DNA of 64,000 nt, from assembly GCA_002049455.2 (NCBI GenBank), contig KV918923.1, forward strand, positions 62,001 to 126,000. Direction: 5' to 3'. Below the pieces are notes generated by a model that did not search any database, was not told where the DNA came from, and saw nothing but the letters and a program-made list of their open reading frames with translations. Source of the stretch: Porphyra umbilicalis (lineage: Eukaryota; Rhodophyta; Bangiophyceae; Bangiales; Bangiaceae). This document shows, piece after piece, positions 11,438 to 23,108 of this stretch (the stretch's first letter is position 1; the number at the start of each line of letters is the position of its first letter). Made by a program: the position numbers and the translations under genes.

Positions 11438-12307
11438 ATGAACGCCCCCGCCGGCTTCCTCCCCCTGCCCCCCTGGGCCTCCGCGCCTCGGCGCACGCGC
11501 CGACGCGCCTCGCCCTCCCCGGCGGCCGGCGCGCGTCGCGCGGCGGGCGACGGCGCACCCTCCCCTCCGCCCCCGCGTCCCCACACCGACGCCGACCGCG
11601 TCGGCGGCGCAGCCGTCTGACGTGGAACCCGATATCATCCCCCCGTCGACGTGGCTGCCACCAAGCGCTCCCTCCTCCTCCTCGCCGCCGCCACGGACCG
11701 GGGCTTTCGCGCCACCCCCGCCGACACGTCGGCGGCGCTCGGCCTCATCCGCACGTTGGAGTCGGCCACGCCGACGCCGGCGCCGACGCGCGCGCTCGAC
11801 CTCCTGTGTGGGGACTGGAAGCTCCTCTACACGACCGCCCGCGACGTGTTGTCCTTGGCGTTTTTGCCCCTCTCCCGCGTCGGGGACGTCTACCAAAACA
11901 TCCTGCCCGCCGGCGCGGGCGTGCGCGCCGAAAATGTGGTGCGGCTCGTCGCCCCGGCGGTGCCGCTGCTCGGCCCCAAGGCGGCGGAGAGTGTCGTGTC
12001 CCTCCGCGTCCGCGCGCGGTGCATCGTGCAAACGGGCTTGCGCCTCGGTTTGACGTTTGAGCGCGCGGAGCTGCCGCCGCCGGTGCTGGGGGGCGTCGAC
12101 CTCGGCGCCCGCCTGGCCGGGGGGGGGTCCTCAGCGTGCCCCTCTCGGTGGGGGGGGGGGGGAGGGCCAAACGGGGTGGCTCGACACCACTTACCTCGAC
12201 GAGGAGCTGCGCGTCGGCCGTGCGCCGAGCATGGGGGGGGGGAAACCGTCTTTGTGCTGTGGAGGGAGGGGGGTACGTGTGAGCCGCCTGTCGCGGGCGG
12301 GGTGTGA
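11438..12307 (+). CDS. Plastid lipid-associated protein / fibrillin
   Basis: The PAP/fibrillin domain is recognisable from about 11651. It has a LLLLAAATDRG start, a GDWKLLYTT motif (about 11809-11835), GDVYQNI (about 11881-11901) and the family's C-terminal signature GWLDTTYLDEELRVGR (about 12172-12219) followed by TVFVLWRE (about 12247-12270). Fibrillins bind lipids and quinones in plastoglobules and thylakoids. ATG 11438 opens an Arg/Ser/Pro/Ala-rich segment with an early Phe (MNAPAGFLP) that could be a transit peptide, but a TGA at 11618-11620 separates it from the domain frame. A one-base change in the C-run near 11640 would join the domain to a different upstream frame. The domain itself crosses three frames, changing at G-runs near 12120, 12155 and 12235. 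It reads as a complete domain with homopolymer-associated frame changes, or as a recent pseudogene. Confidence 0.8.
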
Positions 12308-13340
12308 GGGGGGTGGGACGCGCGCTCCTTGGGGGTGGGGCATCCACGCTGCCAGTGGCACGGGTGCATCGACTCAACTCTGGGGGTTGACACGTGCGGG
12401 GAGCAGTACACTGTCCCCGCGACCCGAGGGCGACGTCGTGTGGTGCGGCATACTCTATTTCTTGTCAACCTGTTTTTTATTCTTGCAGTAAATGTATCGT
12501 TCGGGGTATCTCAGTGCTCTCCGTGCTCACCGCATTTGCTACGAGAAACGTGCACAGCCAGATCATCTCAAACATCATCGGACAACCAGCTACAAAGCAA
12601 TCGCGCAAGCCGCGGCCATGACAATGGCCGTTCTGCACAAGGGTCACGAATATCCACCGACACACGCATGTGGACAGACTCGCACAGTACCCAGGAGGAC
12701 GCGCCCCACTCGCACCGGGACGTGCAAACAAAACGTGTCAGGCATATCGGACGGCGCACCAGTGCAGACAGCTTGACGGCACGCCATTAGCACACATGGC
12801 AGGAGCAGCTGAGCGAACTTGACAACAAGTGACAATACGTACGGGGACTTTGGGAGGAGCTAACCGTAGGACCAAGCATCAGATGGGATGGAAGAGGTGT
12901 ATGCCAAGAAAACGGACAATGAAGACAAGAAATCCACAAAAAAAGGAAACGACCTACGCAGCAAATCTCGAGGAAAACAACGAGGACAACAGAGGAAAAC
13001 AAAACAGGGAAAGAACACGCCAGGGCATCAGACAACGAGGGCACGGGCCCGTGCTGCGCGAACACAGCGGCCGGTGCGCCGGTTGGACCGGCGCCCAGGC
13101 GATGGCCATGCGTGGGTCGCGGGACTCGCCCTCCCCAGCGCACGCGCACCGCCCGCAAAAATGCCGCGACCAAACGGCCGGCGCATGGGCCACCACCAGT
13201 CGGTCGCGCTCTTTCCCGTACGGAAAACGGGATGAGGTCGGTACGGTCTTGGACAGACGACAAGATCAGGGCAAGGTATCGGGGAAGCCCAGAGGTTGCC
13301 TCAGTGGGAGCACCCCAACATGACCGGGGTGACCCCACTC
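12308..13340. other. Intergenic, no recognisable gene
   Basis: About 1 kb between the 3' end of the fibrillin gene and the 3' end of the minus-strand cyclin gene. It contains a Lys/Arg-rich open frame of 115 codons at 12888-13235 without a recognisable domain, which I do not call. Confidence 0.4.
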
Positions 13341-14264
13341 TTAGGCCGCAGCGGCCGCATCGCTGGCTCGCCTCCTCTCCTCAACCTCCACGGTGCGCGT
13401 CAGTTGCGACGTGGTCGAAGTCGACGCCTTGCGGGCCGCCACTTCAATCGAGATCTTCTCTTCGACGGCGGCGGCCACAGCCTCCGGGTCGGAAACGGCA
13501 ACAAGCCGGCGCAACTGGCGCGCATAGTCCTTTTCCGACACGTACGTGCGCCAGCTCAGGGCGAGCAGCAACTCCATCTCGAGCGCCGACACCTCCTCCA
13601 CCTCCACACCTCCGACGAGCGCGTAGTGGCGCGCCGACGCGGCCGCGTCGTCTTGCACCTTGGCAGCCACGCCGAGGGCGGCCAGCAACAATCTGTGCAC
13701 GTTGAGCGGGGACAGGGCCAGGGAGGGGGACCGGGCGGCGACGCGGTCCATGTACACGGTGGCCAACACGAGGCAGGGGGAGGAGGCATACGAGTAGCGC
13801 GCCAGCCGCGCCGCATATTCAGCAGGCGGCATGGCCGGCGGCTCAACACAGTCAAACGCAGACTCCCGGTCGGGCGTCACATTTTTGGGTGTCGACGTCG
13901 ACGCCTTGGGGGCCGCCTCTGGCTCCTCCTCTACGTCCGACACATCCGAGATGGAGTCCTCCTCGGTCGGTGACGACGAGCGCCGCCACCTGCGACGGGG
14001 TGCCCCAATCTTGGTCGTCAGCCATTCGCCGAGCGCGTGGGAGACGAGCGAGTGCGACTCCCACAGGGCGTTGAGCGCAGCGTCAGACGGGGGCGACGGC
14101 GGCACGACCTGGCGCCGCGGGGAGGGGAAGTCGACGCCCGATGCCAGAGAGTCGGACGAGGCCGACGTGACGAGGGATAAGAGGGAATCCCGGCGGGAAG
14201 CGGCGGGCCGCGCCGCCATGACGGCCGACGGACGGTCGACGCTTGGCCGCCAACTGCTGCACAT
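13341..14264 (-). CDS. PHO80-like (P/U-type) cyclin
   Basis: A 307-residue single-exon frame with an ATG at 14264-14262 and a TAA stop. The cyclin box spans about residues 148-245: PPAEYAARLARYSYAS leads into VYMDRVAARSP, then LALSPLNVHRLLLAALGVAA with the DD at 205-206, GGVEVEEVSALEMELLLAL and W238. This order and spacing is that of PHO80/cyclin-P proteins, which pair with PHO85/CDKA-like kinases in nutrient and cell-cycle signalling. The N-terminal 140 residues are Ser/Arg/Glu-rich and low in conservation, with likely phosphorylation sites. An alternative start is Met16. Codon use is ordinary and uninterrupted, unlike the GC-rich paralogs at 5-10 kb, whose C-termini resemble this box. The partner kinase is not in the window. 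Confidence 0.85.
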   Translation of the reverse strand: MCSSWRPSVDRPSAVMAARPAASRRDSLLSLVTSASSDSLASGVDFPSPRRQVVPPSPPSDAALNALWESHSLVSHALGEWLTTKIGAPRRRWRRSSSPTEEDSISDVSDVEEEPEAAPKASTSTPKNVTPDRESAFDCVEPPAMPPAEYAARLARYSYASSPCLVLATVYMDRVAARSPSLALSPLNVHRLLLAALGVAAKVQDDAAASARHYALVGGVEVEEVSALEMELLLALSWRTYVSEKDYARQLRRLVAVSDPEAVAAAVEEKISIEVAARKASTSTTSQLTRTVEVEERRRASDAAAAA

Positions 14265-16499
14265 GGCGGAGGGGTGGGACGGGGGTGAACAACGGGAGCG
14301 TGCGACGGCCGACAGCGCGTGCGGGCGTTCCAGAACAAGGTGCTACACGACAGAGCACGACAGGCGAGGTTCGGACACGCGGCGTCGCCAGCGCCTGGAC
14401 GCAAGGTCGATGCAGTACCAGGAGAGGAGAGGTCGGGGACAACGGTCGGGGCGCGTGCTGGGCTGACGATGCCAGCGTCGCCGGGTGCGGCGGCTGCGGG
14501 CAGGTGGTCGGCGTTAATGGGGAGCACGTCCAGCAGAAAAATATCCGCCGGCCGCTGCGCCGATGGCGCGGCGCGTGCGGGCCACGCCGAGGACGGGCGA
14601 TTCAAAGGGGGGGGGGGGCAGCGCGCGGCCATTTCCAGCGAGCCGTGCCCCTCTTCCTCCGTCGGCGACGGCCGCCCACGTCGGTCCTCGCGCACACACT
14701 CAACGCCGCTGTGCGGCGGCTGCCAGTCACCCGTCCTCGTCCACGGCTGCTGCGCACCAATGATCGACCCGCAAGCGCGAGGCCGCCGCGCCTGCTGGGC
14801 CACGCGGGGGCACTCAAACGAGGGGTCTTCCGGAGGGGGGAACGGGCGCGCCCCACCCCCTGCCAGCCCATTCTCCGCTTCCCGACCTCCCCTGCAGGCG
14901 CGCAACGTCAAGCGGTGTGGGGCGCTTGCCACCTCTTGCTTGGGGCTCTGCCGGTTGGTGTGAGAAGGGGCGTTGACGGCGGTCCAGCGGTCGCCAGTCT
15001 GTGTGTTTGCGAGATCACGAGTCGCGCCGCGGACCGCCAACACGGTCGGAGCGGCGCACTCCACGCCTCGCTCTGGGTGCGGACAAGACGCGCTGCGCCA
15101 GGCCATCACCCCCCGCTCCAAGTGGTGTGTGGTGGAGGGGGGGGACAGCGCCCAGCGCATCAGCCTGCAAGAGCCTCGATCCAAACGACTGAATCTGAGG
15201 TTGGGACCGACGCTGTGGAAGGTCTTTCCTCAACGAGTGGCTGTCGTGGCGTGTGCTTCGATTGGACCTTTTCTCATTGGTTCCGTTGAGATATCGACGA
15301 TAGCGAACGCAAGCGTGGCGAGACTCGCTTGCTAGAACGTCTGTCTGGCGGAGAGAGCATGGACTGAAAAAGGGCCACGACCCGGATCAAGGCGGTAACC
15401 CTGGCAAATAGATACTGCATAATATTCAACGACTAACAGTAAAATTCAAATCAATTAAAAAGAGCGGTGCAAGATGGCGCGAGCCCCCCTCAAAGACAGG
15501 GATGTGGGTCGATAATTATCACGCGATAATTATCGTCATAATTATCGCGAAATCATCGAAATCATGCCAGCACGCGCTGATAATGATCGTCGGTGGGCCA
15601 CGTGATCGCATTTAATTTGAAGAACATACATGTCATGCCCCAAGTGGAGCAAGCGGATCCTGGACTCGCTATCACCGCCTCTGTCGGTCTTTGTTTCCGG
15701 AGCTCGCCTGCTCAATGCCCCTACTGCACCACCAGCATGTGCGCACCCGACCGCCGCCGTGCAGGTGTGGGGAGTACTGATATATGCCATACTACACTCC
15801 TGCCCGGCCGCACGCCGCGTGGCTGCGGCCGCCGCTATCGCCGTCGTGATGGTGTGTGTCGGTTGGGTGGTCATCGCCGCCGCGTTCCCGCTCACATGCA
15901 TGCCATCTCTTCGCAAGCTGGTCGCCATTTGTCCTCCCCCCTGCATTACCGAGGGCAACGCCTCACACACCCCAACCCTGGTAAGGGTGTCCGTGTAGCG
16001 ATCGCGGTCGGCCCACAACCACCCACCCCTCCGACCCCCCCCCGTCCCAAAGGTGGCGGTGGCCGCCGCCGCGCGAGCTGTCCCCCCCGTCATCCCAAAT
16101 GACGGCGAGCACGTGCCGCGCGGTGGAGGCGGCGGCCCACCCCCATAGGCATCGTGTGGAGGGGCGCGAGAGACGTACTGAAGGAGAACTAACAGGCTGT
16201 TAGACGAGACATGATTCAGGTCGTCCATCAAGTACTCTCAGAAGGAGTCGGGCTGATGGTTTCTGTAACCATGAACGATAAGTATCAATAATGATGGCAA
16301 AAAGAAACCATCAATGATGATTTCGTCGAAATCTTACAACCCTGCTCAGTGAGGCCTTTAAAGAAGGTCGTTCTCACAATGCTAGAGGGTTACTTGCAGT
16401 GATTAAGATATTCATGATTATTTTTCACTTCTTGTATCGTTCGCGCGCGACTGCAAAGCACAGACGGAGAGTCGCCCGCATGCTTGCCACCCGCACGCT
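14265..16499. other. Intergenic, no recognisable gene
   Basis: Upstream region of the cyclin followed by mixed-composition DNA. Open frames on both strands (for example 15542-16231 minus) have no recognisable domain. GC content drops after about 15.4 kb. The only distinctive structure is the AT-rich palindrome listed separately, plus a small inverted repeat (TGATGGTTTCT at 16254 with its complement near 16306). Confidence 0.4.
15510..15550. repeat. AT-rich nested palindrome (three ATAATTAT cores)
   Basis: Three copies of ATAATTAT in 41 bp, each flanked by partial CG/GC dyads. The middle copy, CGATAATTATCG, is a perfect 12-bp palindrome, and the outer copies are inverted partners around it. 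It stands out sharply from the GC-rich surroundings. It could be a cruciform, a protein-binding cluster or a relic transposon end. Confidence 0.7.
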
Positions 16500-16522
16500 T
16501 GCCACCGTCAGCTTCTGATGCA

Positions 16523-16674
16523 TTCCCCAACGAACTCCCAACGACTCGCTCGTTGCGACAACGACCCAACGACCCCGCCATTCGTTGGGGCTTGTTGGGG
16601 CCCAACATGTCCCAACAAACAGCCCGACATGTCCCGGATTCGTTGGGGCCTCTCGCACGACTCTCTCGCGACTG
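16523..16674. repeat. GTTGGGG/CCCAACG-rich block, left of the transposase gene
   Basis: Dense direct and inverted copies of CCCAACG, GTTGGGG and ACATGTCCC. The 20-bp segment at 16581-16600 (TTCGTTGGGGCTTGTTGGGG) matches the reverse complement of 26589-26608 with two differences. Both blocks also share a CTCTCTCG-GACTG motif in the same orientation. The pair brackets the 17.1-26.0 kb gene pair and may be subterminal repeats of one element, but exact termini are not resolved. Confidence 0.5.
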
Positions 16675-17144
16675 AGGCCTATCGAGCCGCGGCAGGTGCG
16701 GCCTAAGGACGTCGAGACAGAATCAAAGTACGTTTCAATCTATATAAGGACCGGTGCCAATGCTAAGCAGATGCATTGCCTTTGATCAGCATTGATGACT
16801 TAAGACCCATGGAAACGCTTCCGTCGAGCATACGGCTGGCCGGCCTGCAGTGCTGGTAGCGACACAATGACCCCCCCGTGGAAGCAATACAAAGAAGGCG
16901 AACAGTGCAGGAGGAGCAAATGGGGTACTCTGTTCTCAAAACATGCGTTGTGTACAAGGACAGAGCCATGAAGGCGGGACACAATGCTGTACAGTTGCGT
17001 TGAACTTCGGATATGGAGCAGAGCGTGTGCGGCGCAGAGCCTGTACGCCCGGGCACGGCAATATCAACAGTGCACGGGTACTCAAGAATTCTAAACAGAG
17101 GGATAAACGCAGTCGGACGACACCTCAAAAACAGAAATCGATAG

Positions 17145-20100
17145 TCACGCGTCCCACGGTCGGAAGACGTTGAGAAAATAATGCATTGCAAGACGCTCCT
17201 CAATCGGGGCGTCCATCTCAGCCGGAGCCGCGTCAAACCCCCGCCGGTCTGCCAGCTCCTTAAAGTCGGGCACCACGTGGATGACCCGCCTCACACGGGC
17301 CAACGGCACCACCCGCACGGCACAGTCGGTCTCGGTAGCGCGCCTGTGCCACTGCAGCCGCGTACACCCGCGCTCGACGAGGGGGCAGCCCGGCTCGCTT
17401 GCCACCGGTACCATCTCAGCAACGACCGCCTGGTCCCCCGATGCCGTACGCACAATGGCACGCACCTCCCCGATGCAGTACTGCGCGACCCCCGCCGTCG
17501 GCTGGTACCACACACTGTCAAACCAGGGCTTCCCGCGGCAGTCGGGGGAGGCGCGTACGTGCTGGCGACGCACGGTACCGCACTCAAAAACGGCATCAAT
17601 GAACGCGTGCTTCAGCACGGTCACTGTGTCGGCGTGCTCAACCCCCAGCAGCTCCCCCACGTTGGTGAGCCCCGGACGCTCTGCCAGCGCCTCAATGCGC
17701 ATCCTCTGCAAGTGGGAGGACCGTTTGACCGCTATCCCCGCGCCGGACATGTCTGCGGCACTGCTCCCCGCCTGCTGCGCTCGCCGGGCCGCGGCGGCGC
17801 ACGCAGATCCGCGCACGCGGTGGGCCGCGCGCCCGCGCCGCCCGCGCCGACGAGGCAGGCGCCAGGCCTGGCGCTCCGCAACGAGCTTGGCCATGATGGC
17901 CTTGGCCCCGACCGCCTGCCGCACCAGCTGCTGCGTGAACGTTTTAGGATTTTTGTTGGTCCGCAAGTAAAAAGGTTTGTCGTCCTTGTGTAGCGCTTCG
18001 TTCGACGCGGTGTTGCCGTTGACCAGGTTACCATGCAGCTTGATGGCGTCCAGGACGTGCCGCAGCAGCTTGTGGACTTTGGTGCTGTTGAGCTGGCCGA
18101 GGATGGGGGTGACGTAATTGTTCACCCACGCCGTCGCCTGGTTGGATATCTCTTCCCCGATATCGGGCGTCATAGTGGGGGGGAACGACTCGCCGACCTG
18201 CCCGGCGATGCGTGCGTACAGCACCGCGTACTCAGCAAACATGGCGGTCACCGCCTGGTCGAACGGGGTGTTCTTAAACGCCGCGCGGTAGGCGCCCCAA
18301 TCGTACTTGAAGCCCGATTTCACCTTCGCCGCGTCCTCGTCCGAGTCAGCGTCATCGCCGTCGTCCCCCGCCCCACCGCTTCCTTGGTTGCCCTCGGCCG
18401 GAGGCGCCGCGTTGACAGTCGCGGCGCCGCCGCCCGCGGCACGCTCGGCTGGCGCGGGCGCCCCATCCGCCTTCGTGGGCTGGCCGGCCGCCACCTCTTC
18501 CGGCTGTGGATTTCCGCCCATACGTGCGAATATTCCGGGCACCGTGAAGGGAAACGCGTTCACGGCATCCCGCTGCTGCTTCCCGGTGAATGTGTTCTGC
18601 TTCTGTTTTCTTGAGACAATATATCTGCAGTAGAAAGAGAACCCGACAGCCAGACTTTCAACCGACAGCGAACGTCAAGTTCAGCAAAAAGAAATGAGCG
18701 CACAAACGGCGAGGGGTCAGCTTTCCGGACCACACACGACGTCAAAGACAACACTCCATATGGAAAACAATCCACCAAGCCTGCCAGACTCTCCCAAACG
18801 CACCCTGGATCCACTGTGGATGCCAGGCTACGGCGACCAAGCTTCTTGAAGCGCTGGTTGGTCGTCCGCTTCGTGGCGGCGGCCGACTTGAGGACGGGCA
18901 TGTCGCCGGCGCAGGCGGGAGGGAAAATTTCTACGAGGCGGTGCACCATCAGTCGAGTGACTCCCTGGTCGAGGACCTGACCACGTAGGATACAGAAGAG
19001 AGAATGCGTTGAAGCGACGGACAGACACACAAAAGAACATGAGGGTCAGTGCTGACCCCAGCCCCACCCACCGCACTCGGGCACGCACACATTGCGAGCC
19101 CAAAAACAAACAGAGACACTACTAACGTTGGCAGAAGACGTACATGCAGAGTATCAAAGCCAGTCATCTTGTACATCAGGTGCGGGGCGGTCGACAACCC
19201 GGCCATGCAGGCGAGGGCGGGCATGAAGCTGCTGATACTACTGGTGGCCTCCAGGTGCAGCCGTCGCGCGCGCTTGACAGCGAGCGTGCGATGGGCTGTT
19301 GCCTCCCACTGCTTCCCCAGCATCTCAATTGCATCGCGGTCGGCGGCAGTAGCTGCACTGGCAGCACCAGCCAGATCTCGCTGCACCGAGCAGCTCGTGC
19401 AGGGCTGCTGACACTGCCCTGCCTTAAGGCAGAGCACTGCCCTTTCCTCCGGCTGGTCGCAAATGTACGCGAGCACGCGCGGGAACGCTGTCAGCGTCCG
19501 TTTGTTCTGTGCGTCATAGATGTGGACTCCAGAGTGGCTCGCGCCGATGGCGGACCGCAGCGTCAAGTAGAGCATCCGCTGCAGGATGGCGCTGCGCCGC
19601 AGCCGAGCACGCTCGGCGCCAGCAGTCTCGGAGAGCGTTGGTATCACCGGGATGTACGCGATGGTGGTCCAAGTAATCTCCCCCGACAGGTTCACAATCC
19701 TCATGCGCACGGGGTAAAGTTTGTGGGCTGCGTTAGGTGTCCAAAACGTGAGCGACAAAAAGAAAGAGCCACAGCCAGAAACAGCTAAACGGAGACGAAT
19801 GTCAGTGTCGGCAGATTGAAAACCAAAAGCGGCTGCCGCATGTCGAGGTCCCCCCCACCACCTTCTCTCGACAAGGAGGCGCACCCAACGTACCTCCTGA
19901 CCACGACAGCTGCGTGCTGTCGCTGTAGAGGTGGAAGCCCAGCGCGAAAGCGAGCCGCCCGTACTGACCGACAACGTCCGCCTCGCACAATCGAAAGGCG
20001 TCGCCGTCCAGCGGCGACTCCCGTCTTGTCGTCGGCTCGGCGGGTCCGTTGGCACCGCTCCAGTAGCGCATCTTCTTGGTGCCACGCATCAAGTCGATGG

Positions 20101-21145
20101 CCGCCTCCAGCATTGGCGTGAAAAAGCCAGTGTACGACTGGCCGCCCTCGCTCATCTTGCATTTCATCCAGCCCGCGTCATGCACCGCGGCGTCCACGTC
20201 GGCGCAAATCGCGTCCGTGAAAGACGTCGGCGAGTCGAACGTCTCGTTCAGCGGCACCCCATCCGTGTCGTCCCTGCTCATGCCCGCCTTGGTTCCGTCC
20301 CATATCTCAAGAAACTCATACAGGCGGCGCTGCTCAGCGCGCGACAGACCCGCCCCGCCGACGCTCAATACAAACTCCTGCAGCGCTCGGAGCCGGACCG
20401 TGTTGAATTGGCCGACCTTATTCTGGTTCTGCAGCGTCACGAGCGGCTCCACCCGCTTCCAGTCCTCGAGACGCTCGTACAGTGCCCGCACCCGGGCGGC
20501 CAAAAATGCGCGGTCGGGCTGCTTGGGCGATGCCGGGACAGACGACCGCTTGGAGCGCCGCCGCTTGGCGGGAGAGGCTGGTGGCAGCGTCGTATCTTCG
20601 GAGGACGACGACTCACTGTCCGATTCGGCGGTGCACTCCATCAGGACGTCAATTTCGGCTTGCACGCTACGCTGCAATTGTGCGCGCGTCCCGCGGCCGT
20701 TTAGGACGGTGGCGGGCACGGAGTCTTGAGACGGGCGGGGGGGGGCACCACCAGTCGGTGGCGGTGCGGACAGGCCACCAATTGGAGTATTTGAGGCCGG
20801 CGCCGACGTGGGAGGTGGTGGAGGTGGCGGGCCGGGTGGCTGACCGGCGGTGCCGGCATCGTCGCATTGGCCGTCGCCAATTGCAGTGCCATCATCTGCT
20901 GCTTGGTCATCCCCGTCCGTTCCACCCCCTGCGCCGCCCTCCATGGCGGCCGCCACGCGAGCAGACACCAGCTTGGCGCGGCGGCGTGATTGCCCCTCGG
21001 CAGTTCCAGCATCAGGGAGGTGTACGCGCGGTTGGTTGTGTACCTGGCTCAAAAGGTGCCGCCGCAGCCCCGCGTAGGTTGTGGCTTTAAAGTCACCGCA
21101 CAGGGCACACTCAAACTCGTACGCCGACGGCGGTACGTCCGACAT
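17145..21145 (-). CDS. Plavaka-like (CACTA/EnSpm superfamily) transposase with N-terminal C2H2 finger
   Basis: Four exons fit in frame: 21145-19894, 19727-19144, 18976-18804 and 18624-17145. The introns are 166, 167 and 179 bp with GTACGT/GTACGT/GTGCGT donors and CAG acceptors, giving 1162 residues. A C2H2 finger lies at C13-C16-H30-H36. A Ser/Pro-rich linker follows, then the DDE core: YSDSTQLSW, joined across intron 1 to HKLYPVRMRIVNL; AYICDQPEERAVLCL with CQQPCTSC; and TGFDTLH, joined across intron 2 to VLDQGVTRLMVHRL. The last exon has the KVHKLLRHVLDAIKLHG region and a C-terminal tail ending FLNVFRPWDA. This order matches Plavaka-type transposases, which cut and paste CACTA-like DNA elements. 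Upstream in-frame Met at 21181 is possible. Clean splice phases and no internal stops suggest a recently active copy. Confidence 0.8.
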
Positions 21146-23108
21146 CTTGACTGCCGGGAACGAAAACGAATGACACATCATGCTCCGGTGGAGGTAGCAA
21201 AGGGAGGAGCAGGAAAAGGTAACGGCATGCAGGCATTAGATGGGCTCGGTCGAACAAAATCATCATGAGCGCACGCAACCGAACGACGGTGACATGGGCA
21301 GCGCCCGCATCGTGCCCTTAGCGCACAACCCCCCATACACGCGCCTGCCCCCCAGTCGTACCATTCAGCTGCACTTGACGAAAGCACCGCTCCCACCCAG
21401 CACCAAACCTCCACGGCGCCTAGCGAAGCAGCCAATCCTACAGGCAACGACACCATGCGGGGAGCAAAAGGGAATGCGCCACCCCAGCGACGGTGTCCGC
21501 GGACGACGCAGGATGGCGCTGCGCGGCAGCAGCTCCAGAAAGCGGGCAGCGACGCAATCCAGGCCAAGAGCGCACCCCGCGGGGCCCCCGCACACGCCCC
21601 CCGCGGTCGCCGCAGTGCCCCTCAACACCCAAAAAAACGGACGGTGTGACCCAGCGACCGCCCGAAACCCGCACACGCGGCGCACAGTGCCAATGATTCC
21701 TCGCCCTAGTCACGAAAACGACACCCAGAGGGAGGCAATGCGTGTGGGGACGGCCAACGATCCCCAAGCGCATCGTCAGACAGCGGTGTGCTGTCGTGCT
21801 GGCCCTGAGAAGGCATGGGGGGGGGGGGGGGACCACCGAGTGATGACCACGTCGGGCGAGTCCAACGAACACCCAACGAGCACCCAACGCGTTGCAATAG
21901 AGGGACCTGCAGAGGGTGGCGCTGTCGGACGCAGTCTGGAACCGCGTGGACGCCAGCGGGCACTGTTACGTGCACTGCTGCACGCCTCACCACAGCAGCA
22001 GCGTTGACAGAACGGTGTCAATCGACCAGAGCGCACCTCCAAGTGTATGACTTAGTCCCCAAGTCATGTCTTGGGGCAATTCGTACACAGCGAGGTCCAC
22101 TGATTTTAGCCTCTCCAGGCCAGCATCGCTGTGAACTGGTCGTACCGAGTATATTTAACTCCAAATAAATTCTATAGTTAGGTCGATCGATCGCTGGTCG
22201 GCCGATCTCCACGCGGATGCGCCTGTGGTGGTTGATCCCTCATCCATTGAGCGAGATCGAGGCCACCGGCGCTGACACACTCGCAGGCGCTCCCAACGTC
22301 GACTACGTCGGCGGCGTGCCTGTCCTTTGTCCAAGAGCGCACCACCCCCCCACCCCACAAGCCCATCGGCGCGAGAGGCGGTCTTTTGGTGTGTCCCGGA
22401 GGCGTTCCTGCGGTTCCGGCCTCTTCGAGTGCCTCCCAACCGCCCACAGGGTGACACCGCGCCACCGGGGAATTTGTCGGCGGGTGGGATCCGCCTTCTT
22501 GCGCCATCCTTTTGCGTGCCCGGTGCGTGGGAGGGGCTCTTGGGCATCGTCTGGGGTCTGCATTTTGGCGCATGAGGGCATGGAGCGCTGGGAGGGGCGA
22601 TCTGGCCCGCTCGGTGAGCATCGGCCAAGCGGCCGAGGTGCCGGGTGTCTCTGGCGCCACTGTACGCTGCTAACGCCGCCCACCGCTGGGATCGAAACTG
22701 CGCGTGCATCCCCTCCCCCCCCACGCGAATGCCCGCCTTTTTTGGCCCTGACCGTTGTGGTTGCCTGCTTCTCGCCGGTTTTTAGCATGGGTGCCAAGCG
22801 GCAGCAGGCGCATCTCAGTCCGCCAATGGCGGGGGGAGGCCCCACCTCCGTCACACGCTGTCCAAGGAGGGACCGCGCGCATTGCGCCGAGGGGCTGCGC
22901 GTGCAGTCTCCCCGCTTCGAAAGCCGCGCGTCCTGGTAGGAGCGCATGTGCCCGGCCACAGCTCAAAAGGCGGGCCTTCAGGGCTGTCGCATGTTTTGTT
23001 TGTGCGCTCTCAACCCCCCCCCGTCGCACGTGCTCGCACCTGGGCGATATCCTCCGCTCTCGTGGTGCCACCACTGTCAACTTCACCACCCTCCCCCCCC
23101 TGCTCTCG
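21146..23108. other. Divergent intergenic region of the transposase pair
   Basis: About 2 kb between the start of the minus-strand transposase and the start of the plus-strand acidic-tail gene, so likely a shared regulatory region. It contains scattered CCCAACG copies (near 21860-21890) similar to the flanking blocks. No separate gene is recognised. Confidence 0.4.
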
